25,337 bases of DNA from JANNPJ01 sp031400005 (GTDB lineage Bacteria > Actinomycetota > Actinomycetes > Actinomycetales > Kineosporiaceae). The translations under genes were made by a program, and so were the position numbers. Shown piece by piece: positions 1-6,653 of the stretch (within the stretch, counting starts at the first letter, position 1; the number at the start of each line of letters is the position of its first letter). The stretch covers positions 1 through 25,337 of the forward strand of contig JANNPJ010000307.1 in assembly GCA_031400005.1 (NCBI GenBank), read 5' to 3'. The notes below the pieces were generated by a model. It saw only the letters and a list, made by a program, of their open reading frames with translations. It made no database searches and was not told where the DNA came from.

Positions 1-1064
1 GGCCCGCCGAGCTCGCCGTCCGCACCGATCAGCACGTAGGCCAGGCCGCGGGCGCCGCGCTGCTTGGCCCAGTCCTGCCAGGCGTCAAGCTTCTTGCGCG
101 GCTGGGAGGCGCCGCCGGGCATCACCACGGCCCCGACGTACTCGGCCTGGAACACCCGGAACGTGGTGCTGGCGAAGTACGTCGTCATGTCGACCAGTTC
201 GGTACCGAACCGCAGGTCGGGCTTGTCGCTGCCGAACCGGGTCATCGCCTCGGCGTAGGTCATCCGCGGAATCGGCAGCGAGATCTCGTGCCCGATCAGC
301 TTCCACAGCGCGGCCAGCACGGCCTCGCCCAGCTCGATCACGTCGTCCTCTTCGACGAAGCTCATCTCGACGTCGAGCTGGGTGAACTCCGGCTGCCGGT
401 CGGCGCGGAAGTCCTCGTCCCGGTAGCAGCGCGCGATCTGGAAGTAGCGCTCCATCCCGCCGACCATCAGCAACTGCTTGAACAGCTGCGGGCTCTGCGG
501 CAGGGCGTACCAGGAACCGGGCTTCAACCGAGCCGGGACGACGAAGTCCCGGGCGCCTTCGGGGGTCGAGCGGGTCAGGGTCGGGGTCTCGATCTCGACG
601 AAGTCGCGGTCGTAGAGCACGTCCCGGGCAGCCCGGTTGACGGCGCTGCGCAGCCGCATCGCACGCGCTGGGCCGCTGCGGCGCAGGTCGAGATAGCGGT
701 ACTTGAGCCGTACTTCCTCGCCGGCCTCGATGTGGTCGTCCAACTGGAACGGCAGCGGCGCCGACTCGTTCAGCACCACGACGTCGGTCGCGATCACCTC
801 GATCGCACCCGTGGCCAGCGCCGGGTTCTCGTTGCCCTCCGGGCGCGGCGCGACGGTGCCGGTGATCTGCAAGCAGTACTCGCTGCGCAGGCCGTGCGCG
901 ACCTCCTCGTCCCGGACCACCACCTGGACCACGCCTGAGGCGTCGCGCAGATCGACGAAGGCCACTCCACCGTGATCGCGCCGCGAGGCGACCCATCCGG
1001 CCAGGGTGACGGTTTCGTCGATGTGGCTGGCGCGCAAGGCGCCGGCCTGGTGGGTGCGCAGCAC
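1..1064 (-). CDS. aspS: Aspartate--tRNA ligase (AspRS), 5' part, truncated by the window edge
   Basis: Cytoplasmic class II aminoacyl-tRNA synthetase that charges tRNA with aspartate. The first 354 codons are present; the rest lies beyond position 1. The start is a GTG (1064-1062) with AGGAGG at 1078-1073, 8 nt upstream. The N-terminus reads MLRTHQAG, then GWVASRRDHGGVAFVDLRD and VVQVVVRDEE, the OB-fold anticodon-binding domain of bacterial AspRS. The truncated end reads MPGGASQPRK, then WAKQRGARGLAYVLIGADG, typical of the GAD insertion domain of bacterial-type AspRS. A full-length protein would be about 590 aa. It is transcribed away from the radical SAM gene at 1311, sharing a 246-bp intergenic region with it. 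The family call is secure. Whether the enzyme is discriminating or also charges tRNA-Asn cannot be judged from this part. Confidence 0.96.
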   Translation of the reverse strand, partial: MLRTHQAGALRASHIDETVTLAGWVASRRDHGGVAFVDLRDASGVVQVVVRDEEVAHGLRSEYCLQITGTVAPRPEGNENPALATGAIEVIATDVVVLNESAPLPFQLDDHIEAGEEVRLKYRYLDLRRSGPARAMRLRSAVNRAARDVLYDRDFVEIETPTLTRSTPEGARDFVVPARLKPGSWYALPQSPQLFKQLLMVGGMERYFQIARCYRDEDFRADRQPEFTQLDVEMSFVEEDDVIELGEAVLAALWKLIGHEISLPIPRMTYAEAMTRFGSDKPDLRFGTELVDMTTYFASTTFRVFQAEYVGAVVMPGGASQPRKKLDAWQDWAKQRGARGLAYVLIGADGELGG

Positions 1065-1145
1065 GGTGGAATCCTCCTGATGGGGTTCTCCGGAACTCAG
1101 TCCGGACGGTAGATACACGACTTGCTCAACATGTGTACGCCGTCG

Positions 1146-1151
1146 ATTCTA
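1146..1151 (-). promoter_or_regulatory. Candidate -10 hexamer for aspS (TAGAAT)
   Basis: TAGAAT on the minus strand, in the aspS / radical SAM intergenic region, fits the actinobacterial -10 pattern TANNNT. It would give a 5' leader of roughly 75 nt before the GTG of aspS. No convincing -35 is seen. This rests on position and match to consensus only. Confidence 0.3.
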
Positions 1152-1275
1152 CGGACCCGGATCTGTCCGCCCGAACCAATTGTTTCGGCCCGGCTTGTTT
1201 CGGGTGAGCGTGCTCATCACCGGCACGGTCAGGCCCGGTCGGTGGCAGATTGACGGCGGGATTCAAGCAGGCGGC

Positions 1276-1304
1276 TTGCACTCCATGTCGAACAAGTGTT
1301 CGAT
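1276..1304 (+). promoter_or_regulatory. Predicted promoter of the radical SAM gene, overlapped by the LexA box
   Basis: A -35-like TTGCAC at 1276-1281, a 17-nt spacer and a -10-like TTCGAT at 1299-1304 place the start of transcription at about 1311, which is the ATG itself. That predicts a leaderless mRNA and explains the lack of a Shine-Dalgarno. The SOS box at 1288-1303 lies in the spacer and covers most of the -10, the geometry expected for repression by LexA. The -10 is a weak match to TANNNT. Confidence 0.5.
1288..1303. promoter_or_regulatory. LexA operator (SOS box), perfect palindrome
   Basis: The 16 bases TCGAACAAGTGTTCGA form a perfect inverted repeat, TCGAAC-N4-GTTCGA, identical in its arms to the actinobacterial/Gram-positive LexA box. 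It lies 7 nt upstream of the ATG of the radical SAM gene, over the predicted promoter. As I recall, the M. tuberculosis orthologue Rv2578c is itself listed among LexA-regulated genes, so this would be a conserved regulatory link. That recollection should be checked against the published regulons. Confidence 0.85.
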
Positions 1305-1310
1305 GGTGGA

Positions 1311-2384
1311 ATGCGATGGGACGGTCAGCGACTTGCCGGGCAGGCGGGGCAAGCGGACGACGGTGGGCAGTTGCCGGGTCTGGGCGCGTCAGCGATTCCG
1401 GGCCTGCTGCGTACGGTCACCACTCCGGAGTTCGCCGGGATGCAGTTCCACGAAGTGATGGCCCGAAGTGCGCTGAACGCGGTCCCTTCAGGCTCGCCGA
1501 TGCCGTTCGATTGGACGATCAACCCGTACCGCGGTTGCTCCCATGCTTGCGTGTACTGCTTCGCCAGAAAGACTCACGAGTGGCTGGAACTGGACACCGG
1601 GCTGGGTTTCGACCGCGAGGTGGTGGTCAAAGTGAACCTGGTCGAGGTGCTCCGACGGGAGCTGGCTCGCCCGTCCTGGCGCTGCGAGCACGTCGCGCTG
1701 GGGACGAACACCGATCCGTACCAGCGCGCGGAAGGCCGGTATCACCTGATGCCCGGGGTGATCCGGGCGCTCGCTGACTCGGGTACGCCGCTGTCCATCC
1801 TGACCAAGGGAACGCTGCTCCGACGAGACCTGCCGCTGCTGGCCTCGGTCGCCGGCTCCGTGCCGGTCGAGCTCGGCCTGTCGATCGCGATCTGGGACGA
1901 CGCTCTGCACCGCTCGCTGGAGCCGGGCGCACCCAGTCCCCGGGCCAGGCTCGGGGTGGTTCGGGCGGCGCGCGAGGCCGGGCTGCCGTGCGGGGTGTTC
2001 CTGGCGCCGGTACTGCCGTGGCTGACCGACTCCACCGAGCACCTGGACGACGCCATCGCGCAGGTCGCTTCGGCCGGTGCCACCGGGGCGACCGTGGTGG
2101 TCCTGCACCTGCGCCCGGGAGCCCGGGAATGGTTCTTCGGCTGGCTGGAGCGAGAGCATCCGGAGCTGGTACCCGGCTATCGACGGCTCTACGGCCGGGG
2201 AACCACCGCGTCCCAGGAGTACCGTCGCTGGCTCGGCGACCGGGTGGCTCCACTGCTGCGCAAGCACGGTCTGAGTCGACCTCCGACCGGCCGGGGCGTT
2301 CCCGGCGCCGGCGAGAACGCGTCTCCGGCCGGGCGTCCGCCCGGATCCGAGGAAGCGGCAGCTGAGCAGCTCACCCTTCTCTAG
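1311..2384 (+). CDS. Rv2578c-family radical SAM protein (SplB-like), SOS-controlled
   Basis: Predicted 357-aa radical S-adenosylmethionine enzyme that would cleave SAM with a [4Fe-4S] cluster. The cluster-binding motif CSHACVYC (CxxxCxxC) is at about residues 76-83, inside the family signature YRGCSHACVYCFARKTHEW. Further conserved blocks are VALGTNTDPYQRAEGRY and LSILTKGTLLRRDLPLL, as in M. tuberculosis Rv2578c. These proteins are distantly related to spore photoproduct lyase (SplB), which suggests repair of a DNA or nucleotide lesion, but the substrate is unknown. I chose ATG 1311 because homologues begin MRW. An in-frame GTG at 1296 lies inside the LexA operator. The C-terminal ~35 residues are Gly/Pro/Ala-rich and probably disordered. 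The gene stands alone, divergent from aspS. Family confident; reaction unknown. Confidence 0.9.
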   Translation: MRWDGQRLAGQAGQADDGGQLPGLGASAIPGLLRTVTTPEFAGMQFHEVMARSALNAVPSGSPMPFDWTINPYRGCSHACVYCFARKTHEWLELDTGLGFDREVVVKVNLVEVLRRELARPSWRCEHVALGTNTDPYQRAEGRYHLMPGVIRALADSGTPLSILTKGTLLRRDLPLLASVAGSVPVELGLSIAIWDDALHRSLEPGAPSPRARLGVVRAAREAGLPCGVFLAPVLPWLTDSTEHLDDAIAQVASAGATGATVVVLHLRPGAREWFFGWLEREHPELVPGYRRLYGRGTTASQEYRRWLGDRVAPLLRKHGLSRPPTGRGVPGAGENASPAGRPPGSEEAAAEQLTLL

Positions 2385-2499
2385 TCCGATCCATTCCAGG
2401 GGATGCCTGCGGAGGGTGTGGGGTGGGCGGCGGGCAAAGCCACCGCGAGACGGTCAGGCAGCGGGTGCCGGCCCTGGTTGTCGAGGTGGCAGCGGGCGA

Positions 2500-2649
2500 T
2501 CAGGCGTCAGGGTCGACCTCGGGGTGCGTGAACCGCACGGGCTTGCCCAGCGACCGGGCGTAGGCGATTTCGGCTCGGGTGCTGTCTCCGATGTAGTCAC
2601 CGACGACGAGCACCTCATCAGCGAGCCGGATGGTTCCTCCTGGTGATGT
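2500..2649 (-). pseudogene. 3' fragment of a nucleoside 2-deoxyribosyltransferase-like gene
   Basis: The minus strand encodes about 45 residues ending at TGA (2502-2500), reading IRLADEVLVV, then GDYIGDSTRAEIAYARSLGKP and VRFTHPEV. This matches the C-terminal half of small actinobacterial proteins related to nucleoside 2-deoxyribosyltransferases (pattern LADEVLVVN..GYIGESTRREIAYA..LGKPVR). The upstream half is missing: the reading frame stays open to 2814, but beyond about 2650 it runs antisense to a transposase remnant and loses family character. The simplest reading is a gene cut by an insertion sequence that itself then decayed. The exact break point is a guess. Confidence 0.55.
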
Positions 2650-2700
2650 GGTCCAAGGGGCGCCTGCGGAGACGAGAACGAGGGTGTCCAAGATCGTTTT

Positions 2701-2880
2701 GTGACGAACGACGTGGACATCCTCGCGACAGCACTCTATGTGACGACCGATGACATCCTGAGGGAGCATCCCGAGTTGGCGCCGTGGCGCCCGCCGGTCG
2801 GCATTACGCCCCACCTCTTCCCTACCTGCCCCAGCAGCCCGGCTACACCAAGCGACTGCGCAAGGCCGTCTGTCTGATGC
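2701..2880 (+). pseudogene. Remnant of an IS982-type transposase (internal deletion plus frameshift)
   Basis: From GTG 2701 the plus strand reads VTNDVDILATALYVTTDD, then ILREHPELAPWRPPVGITP, the N-terminus of actinobacterial transposases usually filed under IS982. The next residues HLFP are followed, after a shift of one base at about 2821, by YLPQQPGYTKRLRKAV. That motif normally lies some 40 codons further on in these proteins (RHLFPYLPQQPGYNKRLR). So about 120 bp are deleted internally, one base is lost, and everything after about 2875 (the DDE catalytic core) is gone. No terminal inverted repeats or target-site duplication could be made out. It cannot encode an active transposase. The family name is from memory of the protein motif; a degraded IS is much more certain than the exact family. 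Confidence 0.75.
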
Positions 2881-2903
2881 GAAGCCCCGCAGCGGTTCAG
2901 TGT

Positions 2904-3467
2904 CTAATCCGCCACGGCCGTGGCATCCACCTCGGCGAAGATTGCGTCGATGTCCAAGCGGGCTTTTCCGGCGCTCACAACGCCCATCGAGACCTGATGC
3001 TCCGCCCAGGAGACGTCGAGGCGCCGGTGCACGGTCACTACCCGCTTGTCCGGTTCGAGGTAGAGGATCGTCTCGATGGAAGGCAACGTCTGATAGTCGA
3101 AGAGCTTCTCGGCCAGTTCACGCGGCGGATTCGACGGCGAGGTGATCTCGACGATGATGTTCGCGTCGCTCTCGTACAGCCGGTGCGCGCTGCGTGCGCA
3201 GGTGACGAAGACATCCGGGTAGTACACCGTGGCTTTCGCAGGAATGAGCAGCTTGCGATTATGGGTGAAGACCCGACAGCCGGTTCCCCGGTAGGCCGCA
3301 AAAAACTCCGCGTTGACCAGCTGCGCGAGCAGATCATGGCGCTCCGTGCCGCCAGACATTAAGTAGACCTCACCGCGGATTAGCTGGTGGCGAGCCTCAC
3401 TGACCTCCTCGAGCTTGAGGTACTCCTCCAGATCGAATCGGACCGGTTCATCAGGCAGTGCACCCAT
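2904..3467 (-). CDS. Uma2-family putative restriction endonuclease-like protein (DUF820)
   Basis: 187-aa protein of the Uma2/DUF820 family, which has a PD-(D/E)XK nuclease fold and no settled function. Typical features in order are FDLEEYLKLEEV and HQLIRGEVYLMSGGTERHD near the N-terminus, YYPDVFVTC with the active-site Asp, ANIIVEITSPSN with the active-site Glu, then EKLFDYQTLPSIETILYLE carrying the Lys. The catalytic set therefore looks intact and the length is normal. There is no Shine-Dalgarno before ATG 3467. Instead TACCCT (3479-3474) lies 6 nt upstream, which suggests a leaderless transcript. It sits alone beside an IS remnant, in a region where the mycobacterial order has hisS, so recent acquisition is plausible. 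Uma2 genes are often multicopy accessory genes. Confidence 0.88.
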   Translation of the reverse strand: MGALPDEPVRFDLEEYLKLEEVSEARHQLIRGEVYLMSGGTERHDLLAQLVNAEFFAAYRGTGCRVFTHNRKLLIPAKATVYYPDVFVTCARSAHRLYESDANIIVEITSPSNPPRELAEKLFDYQTLPSIETILYLEPDKRVVTVHRRLDVSWAEHQVSMGVVSAGKARLDIDAIFAEVDATAVAD

Positions 3468-3473
3468 GTGTTA

Positions 3474-3479
3474 AGGGTA
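3474..3479 (-). promoter_or_regulatory. Predicted -10 (TACCCT) for a leaderless Uma2 gene
   Basis: TACCCT fits TANNNT and ends exactly 6 nt before the ATG at 3467, so the start of transcription would fall on or next to the start codon. No Shine-Dalgarno is present. No clear -35 is seen. Confidence 0.5.
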
Positions 3480-3501
3480 GCCCTTGGGGTGCGACGGTCG
3501 C

Positions 3502-4797
3502 TCAGCCGGCGCGGTGCCGCGGAGCCGAGCGCCGGACGCTCTCGATCCCCGGACGGTGGCCGGCCATCCGTGACGCATCACGATGTTTGCCACCTTCCAG
3601 GTACGAGTCCTCCCCGTCGAAACTGCGCAGGTCCGCATTCCGTAGCTCGGCGGCCCTCCGCAGCTCAGCACCACTGCGCACCTCGACACCACGGCGCAGC
3701 CCAGCACTACGCAACTCGGCACCGCTGCGCACCTCGACACCACTGCGCGACTCGACGCCACCGTGCATTTCAGCGCCACGGGCCAACTCAGCGCTGGTCA
3801 GGTACGCAATCGGTGCCGCAGTCACCGGGTCGCTGACCGCCCAAGCCCCGCCGGTCTGAGTCTCTGCACGCCGAGCCTCTGCAGGCCGAGCCTCTGCAGT
3901 CTGAGCAGTTCGAGCCCCTGCAGGCCGAGCAGTTCGGGCCTCTGCGGTCTGAGCAGGTCGAGCCTCTGCAGTCGGAGTTTCGGTGACCACAGTGCTCAGA
4001 GCTGGGGGTTCGGGCACCTCCGTGGTTGGTCCGCCGTCACCGACGGCGATCAGCTCGGCGACGACCCGGTACAGCGGGCTGTCGCCAATAGCGACGTACT
4101 CGGTGGCAGTGAACAACGGGGTCGGGTCGCCCGTGTCGGATGCTGGCGTTCTGGGCGCTCTGGCCGGAGCGATCGGGGCCGGCGCGGACATCGGCAGCGC
4201 CAGACCGCCAGACCGCGGCGGACTCGCGAATCCAGCTGGACGACGCGGCGGAGTCGCGTACAGCGCTGCCGGACGCTCGATCCATGGGCCTGACCGGTCG
4301 TGATCGGAGCCACTCCGATCGGACCACTGCCGGGTGCCCCGGTACCGATCAGCCCCGGCGCGTTCGCTGCCCTCTCGCGCGGCCGTCCGATCCACGTCCC
4401 GCGCCGCCGTCCGATCAAGATCCCGGGCAGGCGCCCGATCCACGTCTCCGGCCGCCGTCCGGTCGAGGTCCCGAGCGGCCGTCCGGTCGAGGTCGCGGGC
4501 CGCCGTCCGGTCGAGGTCGCGGGCGGCTGCGGGTCGGGTGACCGGCTGCCGATCGAGCTGCTGCTGCGACGGCGAGCGCTCGGCGCCGAAGTACTCAGTC
4601 GCTAGCTGAGCCTGGGCGCGGCGCAGACTCTCAGCCGTGCCAGTCCAGCGGGCAGGACCGGGCAGCGGTTGCGGACGCACCCGGATCGGCTGGGGGTACG
4701 TGGGCTGGCCGGCTGCGGCTGACCGGGGCTCACCCGTGGTCAAGGCGCCCAGCCCGGTCGTGACCCGCATGTACGCGGGGAAGTCTTGGCTGTTCAC
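3502..4797 (-). CDS. Repeat-built, largely disordered hypothetical protein
   Basis: 431-aa ORF with no family I recognise. It is rich in Ala, Arg, Glu, Thr and Pro and has no signal peptide or membrane segment. In order: a non-repetitive N-terminus (MNSQDFPAYMRVTTGLGALT, then QAQLATEYFGAERSPSQQQ); an octapeptide array AARDLDRT at about residues 91-140; an Arg/Ser/Pro-rich stretch; a non-repetitive core TPLFTATEYVAIGDSPLYRV, then VAELIAVGDG, which looks like a folded segment; a TAEAR/RPAQ array; a hexapeptide array [AV]E[LV]RSG; and a short basic tail. Codon third positions are GC-rich throughout, which supports real coding. The GTG start (4797) has only a weak AGG at a suitable distance; ATG 4770 is an alternative. 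It lies 91 nt downstream of the MBL gene on the same strand. Orphan or lineage-specific; function unknown. Confidence 0.65.
   Translation of the reverse strand: MNSQDFPAYMRVTTGLGALTTGEPRSAAAGQPTYPQPIRVRPQPLPGPARWTGTAESLRRAQAQLATEYFGAERSPSQQQLDRQPVTRPAAARDLDRTAARDLDRTAARDLDRTAAGDVDRAPARDLDRTAARDVDRTAAREGSERAGADRYRGTRQWSDRSGSDHDRSGPWIERPAALYATPPRRPAGFASPPRSGGLALPMSAPAPIAPARAPRTPASDTGDPTPLFTATEYVAIGDSPLYRVVAELIAVGDGGPTTEVPEPPALSTVVTETPTAEARPAQTAEARTARPAGARTAQTAEARPAEARRAETQTGGAWAVSDPVTAAPIAYLTSAELARGAEMHGGVESRSGVEVRSGAELRSAGLRRGVEVRSGAELRRAAELRNADLRSFDGEDSYLEGGKHRDASRMAGHRPGIESVRRSAPRHRAG
3640..3785. repeat. Degenerate ~18-bp tandem repeat (hexapeptide [AV]E[LV]RSG)
   Basis: About eight units built on CGCACCTCGACACCACTG-like 18-mers, with one 15-bp unit. 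On the minus strand they encode VESRSG, VEVRSG, AELRSA, GLRRG, VEVRSG, AELRRA, AELRNA. The period of 18 keeps the host ORF in frame, as expected for an array evolving inside a protein. Confidence 0.75.
3842..3975. repeat. Degenerate ~15-bp tandem repeat (TAEAR / ARPAQ)
   Basis: Recurrent GAGCCTCTGCAG blocks alternating with GTCTGAGCAG blocks at about 15-bp spacing. On the minus strand they encode TAEARPAQ, TAEARTAR, PAGARTAQ, TAEARPAEAR. This is a second repeat family within the 3502-4797 ORF, also in steps of three. Confidence 0.7.
4381..4524. repeat. 24-bp tandem repeat, six units (octapeptide AARDLDRT)
   Basis: Six contiguous 24-bp units begin at 4381, 4405, 4429, 4453, 4477 and 4501. The core is CCGTCCGGTCGAGGTC, and the last two units differ at a single position. 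On the minus strand each encodes a variant of AARDLDRT (ARDVDRT, AGDVDRA, ARDLDRT). This array is the most regular of the three in this ORF, suggesting recent expansion by slippage or unequal exchange. Confidence 0.9.
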
Positions 4798-4888
4798 AGC
4801 TCTGACCTTGGACCCAACTCGGGTAAGAGGTTCTCAGTGCATTGTTAAGATGACGCTTGTAACGAGACAGATCTACCCAGTGGTTCAC

Positions 4889-5596
4889 TCACCTGCTTGC
4901 GGCGGCTTGCCGCAGATACGGGTTGTCGGCGCGTTCGCGACCGATCGTCGTCGCCTGACCGTGGCCTGGCAGCACCAAGGTCTCGTCCGCGAGCGGCAGT
5001 ACCCGGTCCCGCAGCGACCGGGTCATCGCGGCCGAGTTTCCGCCGGGCAGGTCGGTGCGCCCGATCGAGCCCGCGAACAGCACGTCGCCCGAGACCAGGG
5101 TGGACGTGAGGCCGGAATCGGTCCCGAGGCCGTCGGGGATCTCCGGAACGCTGAACATCACCGAACCTTCGGTGTGCCCCGGAGCGTGGATCACATCGAC
5201 GTCGATCCCGGCGATGGTCAGCCGCTGACCGTCCTCAATGGTCAGTACGTCGTCCGGTTCCTTCCAGGCCGCGTCACCGAACTGCTGACGGAACATCGCC
5301 TTAAGTTCTGGTCCGAGCGTGCTGACCGGGTCCACCAGCCGATACCGGTCCGCCTCATGCACCCGCAATGCCACGCCGTGCGCCCCACAGACCGGGGTGA
5401 CCGAGAAGATGTGATCCAGATGTCCGTGCGTGAGCAGCACAGCGGCCGGGCGCAATCGGTGTTCCCGGAGCAGTTCGGCCAGTTGGTCGATGACGCCGAT
5501 GCTCGGATCGATCACCAGGCACTCCTCCCCAGCCGCGGGTGCGATCAGGTAGCAGTTGGTGTCGAAGGCCTGCGCCGGAAATCCAAGAACGAGCAT
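4889..5596 (-). CDS. MBL-fold metallo-hydrolase, glyoxalase II-like (Rv2581c type)
   Basis: 235-aa metallo-beta-lactamase-fold hydrolase resembling M. tuberculosis Rv2581c, annotated as a hydroxyacylglutathione-hydrolase-like protein. Zinc-binding features are THGHLDHI (HxHxDH) at about residues 56-62, HAPGHTEGS, the bridging Asp in LVSGDVLFAGS and the C-terminal PGHGQ. No signal peptide, so cytoplasmic. Since actinobacteria use mycothiol and not glutathione, the natural substrate may be a mycothiol thioester; this is inference. The gene is divergent from ppiB, the usual actinobacterial arrangement. In mycobacteria hisS lies directly beyond it, but here the next gene is the repeat protein. 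There is no Shine-Dalgarno: TAGCAT lies 6 nt before the ATG, suggesting a leaderless mRNA. Confidence 0.9.
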   Translation of the reverse strand: MLVLGFPAQAFDTNCYLIAPAAGEECLVIDPSIGVIDQLAELLREHRLRPAAVLLTHGHLDHIFSVTPVCGAHGVALRVHEADRYRLVDPVSTLGPELKAMFRQQFGDAAWKEPDDVLTIEDGQRLTIAGIDVDVIHAPGHTEGSVMFSVPEIPDGLGTDSGLTSTLVSGDVLFAGSIGRTDLPGGNSAAMTRSLRDRVLPLADETLVLPGHGQATTIGRERADNPYLRQAAASR

Positions 5597-5602
5597 TAAA
5601 GG

Positions 5603-5608
5603 ATGCTA
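5603..5608 (-). promoter_or_regulatory. Predicted -10 (TAGCAT) for the leaderless MBL gene
   Basis: TAGCAT on the minus strand fits TANNNT and ends exactly 6 nt upstream of ATG 5596. This is the same geometry as at 3474, 18552 and 22053. Confidence 0.5.
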
Positions 5609-5683
5609 CGACCCGGCCGCCAGCGGCTCGCCATCCGGCCGTCATCCAACGAGGCAGTGGTCACACCCCTAGACTGGCACTCG

Positions 5684-5689
5684 CATAAT
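5684..5689 (+). promoter_or_regulatory. Candidate -10 (CATAAT) for ppiB
   Basis: CATAAT stands out in this GC-rich gap and would give a leader of about 65 nt before the GTG of ppiB. That leader contains a short hairpin-capable stretch, CCCCGGACCCGGGG-like, at 5696-5709. No good -35 is seen. Confidence 0.3.
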
Positions 5690-5759
5690 CGCCTGCCCCG
5701 GACCCGGGGTGGGCCATCAGTCTGCACGCGGGACCGGCATTCGGTATGGAGGGCATCAC

Positions 5760-6611
5760 GTGACCCCGAAAGATCGGGAGCGGGCCTACGAAAAGCGGCG
5801 CTACGAGGAATGGCAGGCCAGGCTTGCCATCAAGCAGGCTCGCGCCAAGCGAGCTCGCCGGACCGCGCTCATCGTCGGCAGCGCACTGCTCACCGTCTTC
5901 GTGATCGGCGGCGCATTCGTGCTGCTCAACCAGGACGACAGCGTCGACACGGCGACTCCCGCCGCCAGTGCGAGCGAAAGCGCAGTCACTCCGTCGGCAG
6001 CCGCCTCCGCTGATCCCAAGAACCCTTGCCCGGCACCGACGGTGCAGCCACCGGCCAAGCCGAAGCAGTTCAAGTCGGTACCGTCTGCCTCAGACGCCGG
6101 CGACAAGACCTGGACGTTTGCGATCAACACCACCTGCGGCAAGGTGACGATCAAGCTGGATGGCAAGAAGGCCCCGCAGGCCGTCTCCTCGATGGTGTTC
6201 CTGGCCAAGGCCGGGTACTTCGACGGGACCAAGTGCCACCGGCTGGTCACCTCCGGCATCTTCGTCCTGCAGTGCGGTGACCCGACCGGCACCGGTACCG
6301 GTGGGCCTGGCTATTCCTACGGGCCGGTCGAGAACGCACCCAAGAACGACCTGTACAAGGCCGGAACGGTCGCGATGGCCCGGCAGGGCGGCAACGCCAA
6401 GAGCATGGGCAGCCAGTTCTTCCTTGTCTACAAGGACTCGACGATTCCCTCTGACGCGGCCGGCGGTTACACCGTGCTCGGTGACATCACCAAGGGTCTG
6501 GACGTGGTGGAGAAGGTGGCCGCGGGTGGCGCCGCCCCCGCCGATGCCACGGGTAACACTCCACCCATCCGACCGGTATCGATCGTCACGACGTCCGTAT
6601 CGGCTGACTGA
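5760..6611 (+). CDS. ppiB: Membrane-anchored cyclophilin-type peptidyl-prolyl cis-trans isomerase
   Basis: 283-aa protein predicted to speed cis-trans isomerisation of X-Pro bonds in exported proteins. In order: a basic N-terminal stretch with many Arg/Lys; one membrane helix at about residues 35-56 (ALIVGSALLTVFVIGGAFVL); a Ser/Ala/Pro linker; and a cyclophilin domain from about residue 110, probably outside the membrane. Active-site region: CHRLVTSGIFVLQCGDPTGTG (Arg kept, Phe of FHR replaced by Cys as in M. tuberculosis Rv2582), GTVAMAR and GSQFFLVY. I chose GTG 5760, not an upstream in-frame start at 5709, because GGAGGG at 5748-5753 is correctly spaced and homologues begin with a short basic segment. 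Divergent from the MBL gene, and followed by the DUF349 gene after 42 nt. Confidence 0.92.
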   Translation: MTPKDRERAYEKRRYEEWQARLAIKQARAKRARRTALIVGSALLTVFVIGGAFVLLNQDDSVDTATPAASASESAVTPSAAASADPKNPCPAPTVQPPAKPKQFKSVPSASDAGDKTWTFAINTTCGKVTIKLDGKKAPQAVSSMVFLAKAGYFDGTKCHRLVTSGIFVLQCGDPTGTGTGGPGYSYGPVENAPKNDLYKAGTVAMARQGGNAKSMGSQFFLVYKDSTIPSDAAGGYTVLGDITKGLDVVEKVAAGGAAPADATGNTPPIRPVSIVTTSVSAD

Positions 6612-6653
6612 CCCGATGATGCGCAACAGAGATGTAGAAGGTGTGAGATCGCT

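Noticed and set aside
85..996. 303-codon minus-strand frame at the left end
   Set aside because: Out of frame with aspS, which reads cleanly from GTG 1064 through position 3 and matches AspRS.
1203..1222. Imperfect inverted repeat GGTGAGC / GCTCATCACC as a terminator
   Set aside because: The loop is only 2 nt with a bulge, there is no T-run, and it lies between divergent genes where no terminator is expected.
1296..2384. GTG 1296 as start of the radical SAM gene
   Set aside because: It lies inside the LexA operator and before the predicted transcription start; homologues begin at the ATG 1311 equivalent.
2784..3362. 192-codon plus-strand ORF
   Set aside because: Its first ~30 codons are the frameshifted transposase remnant; the rest is antisense to the Uma2 gene.
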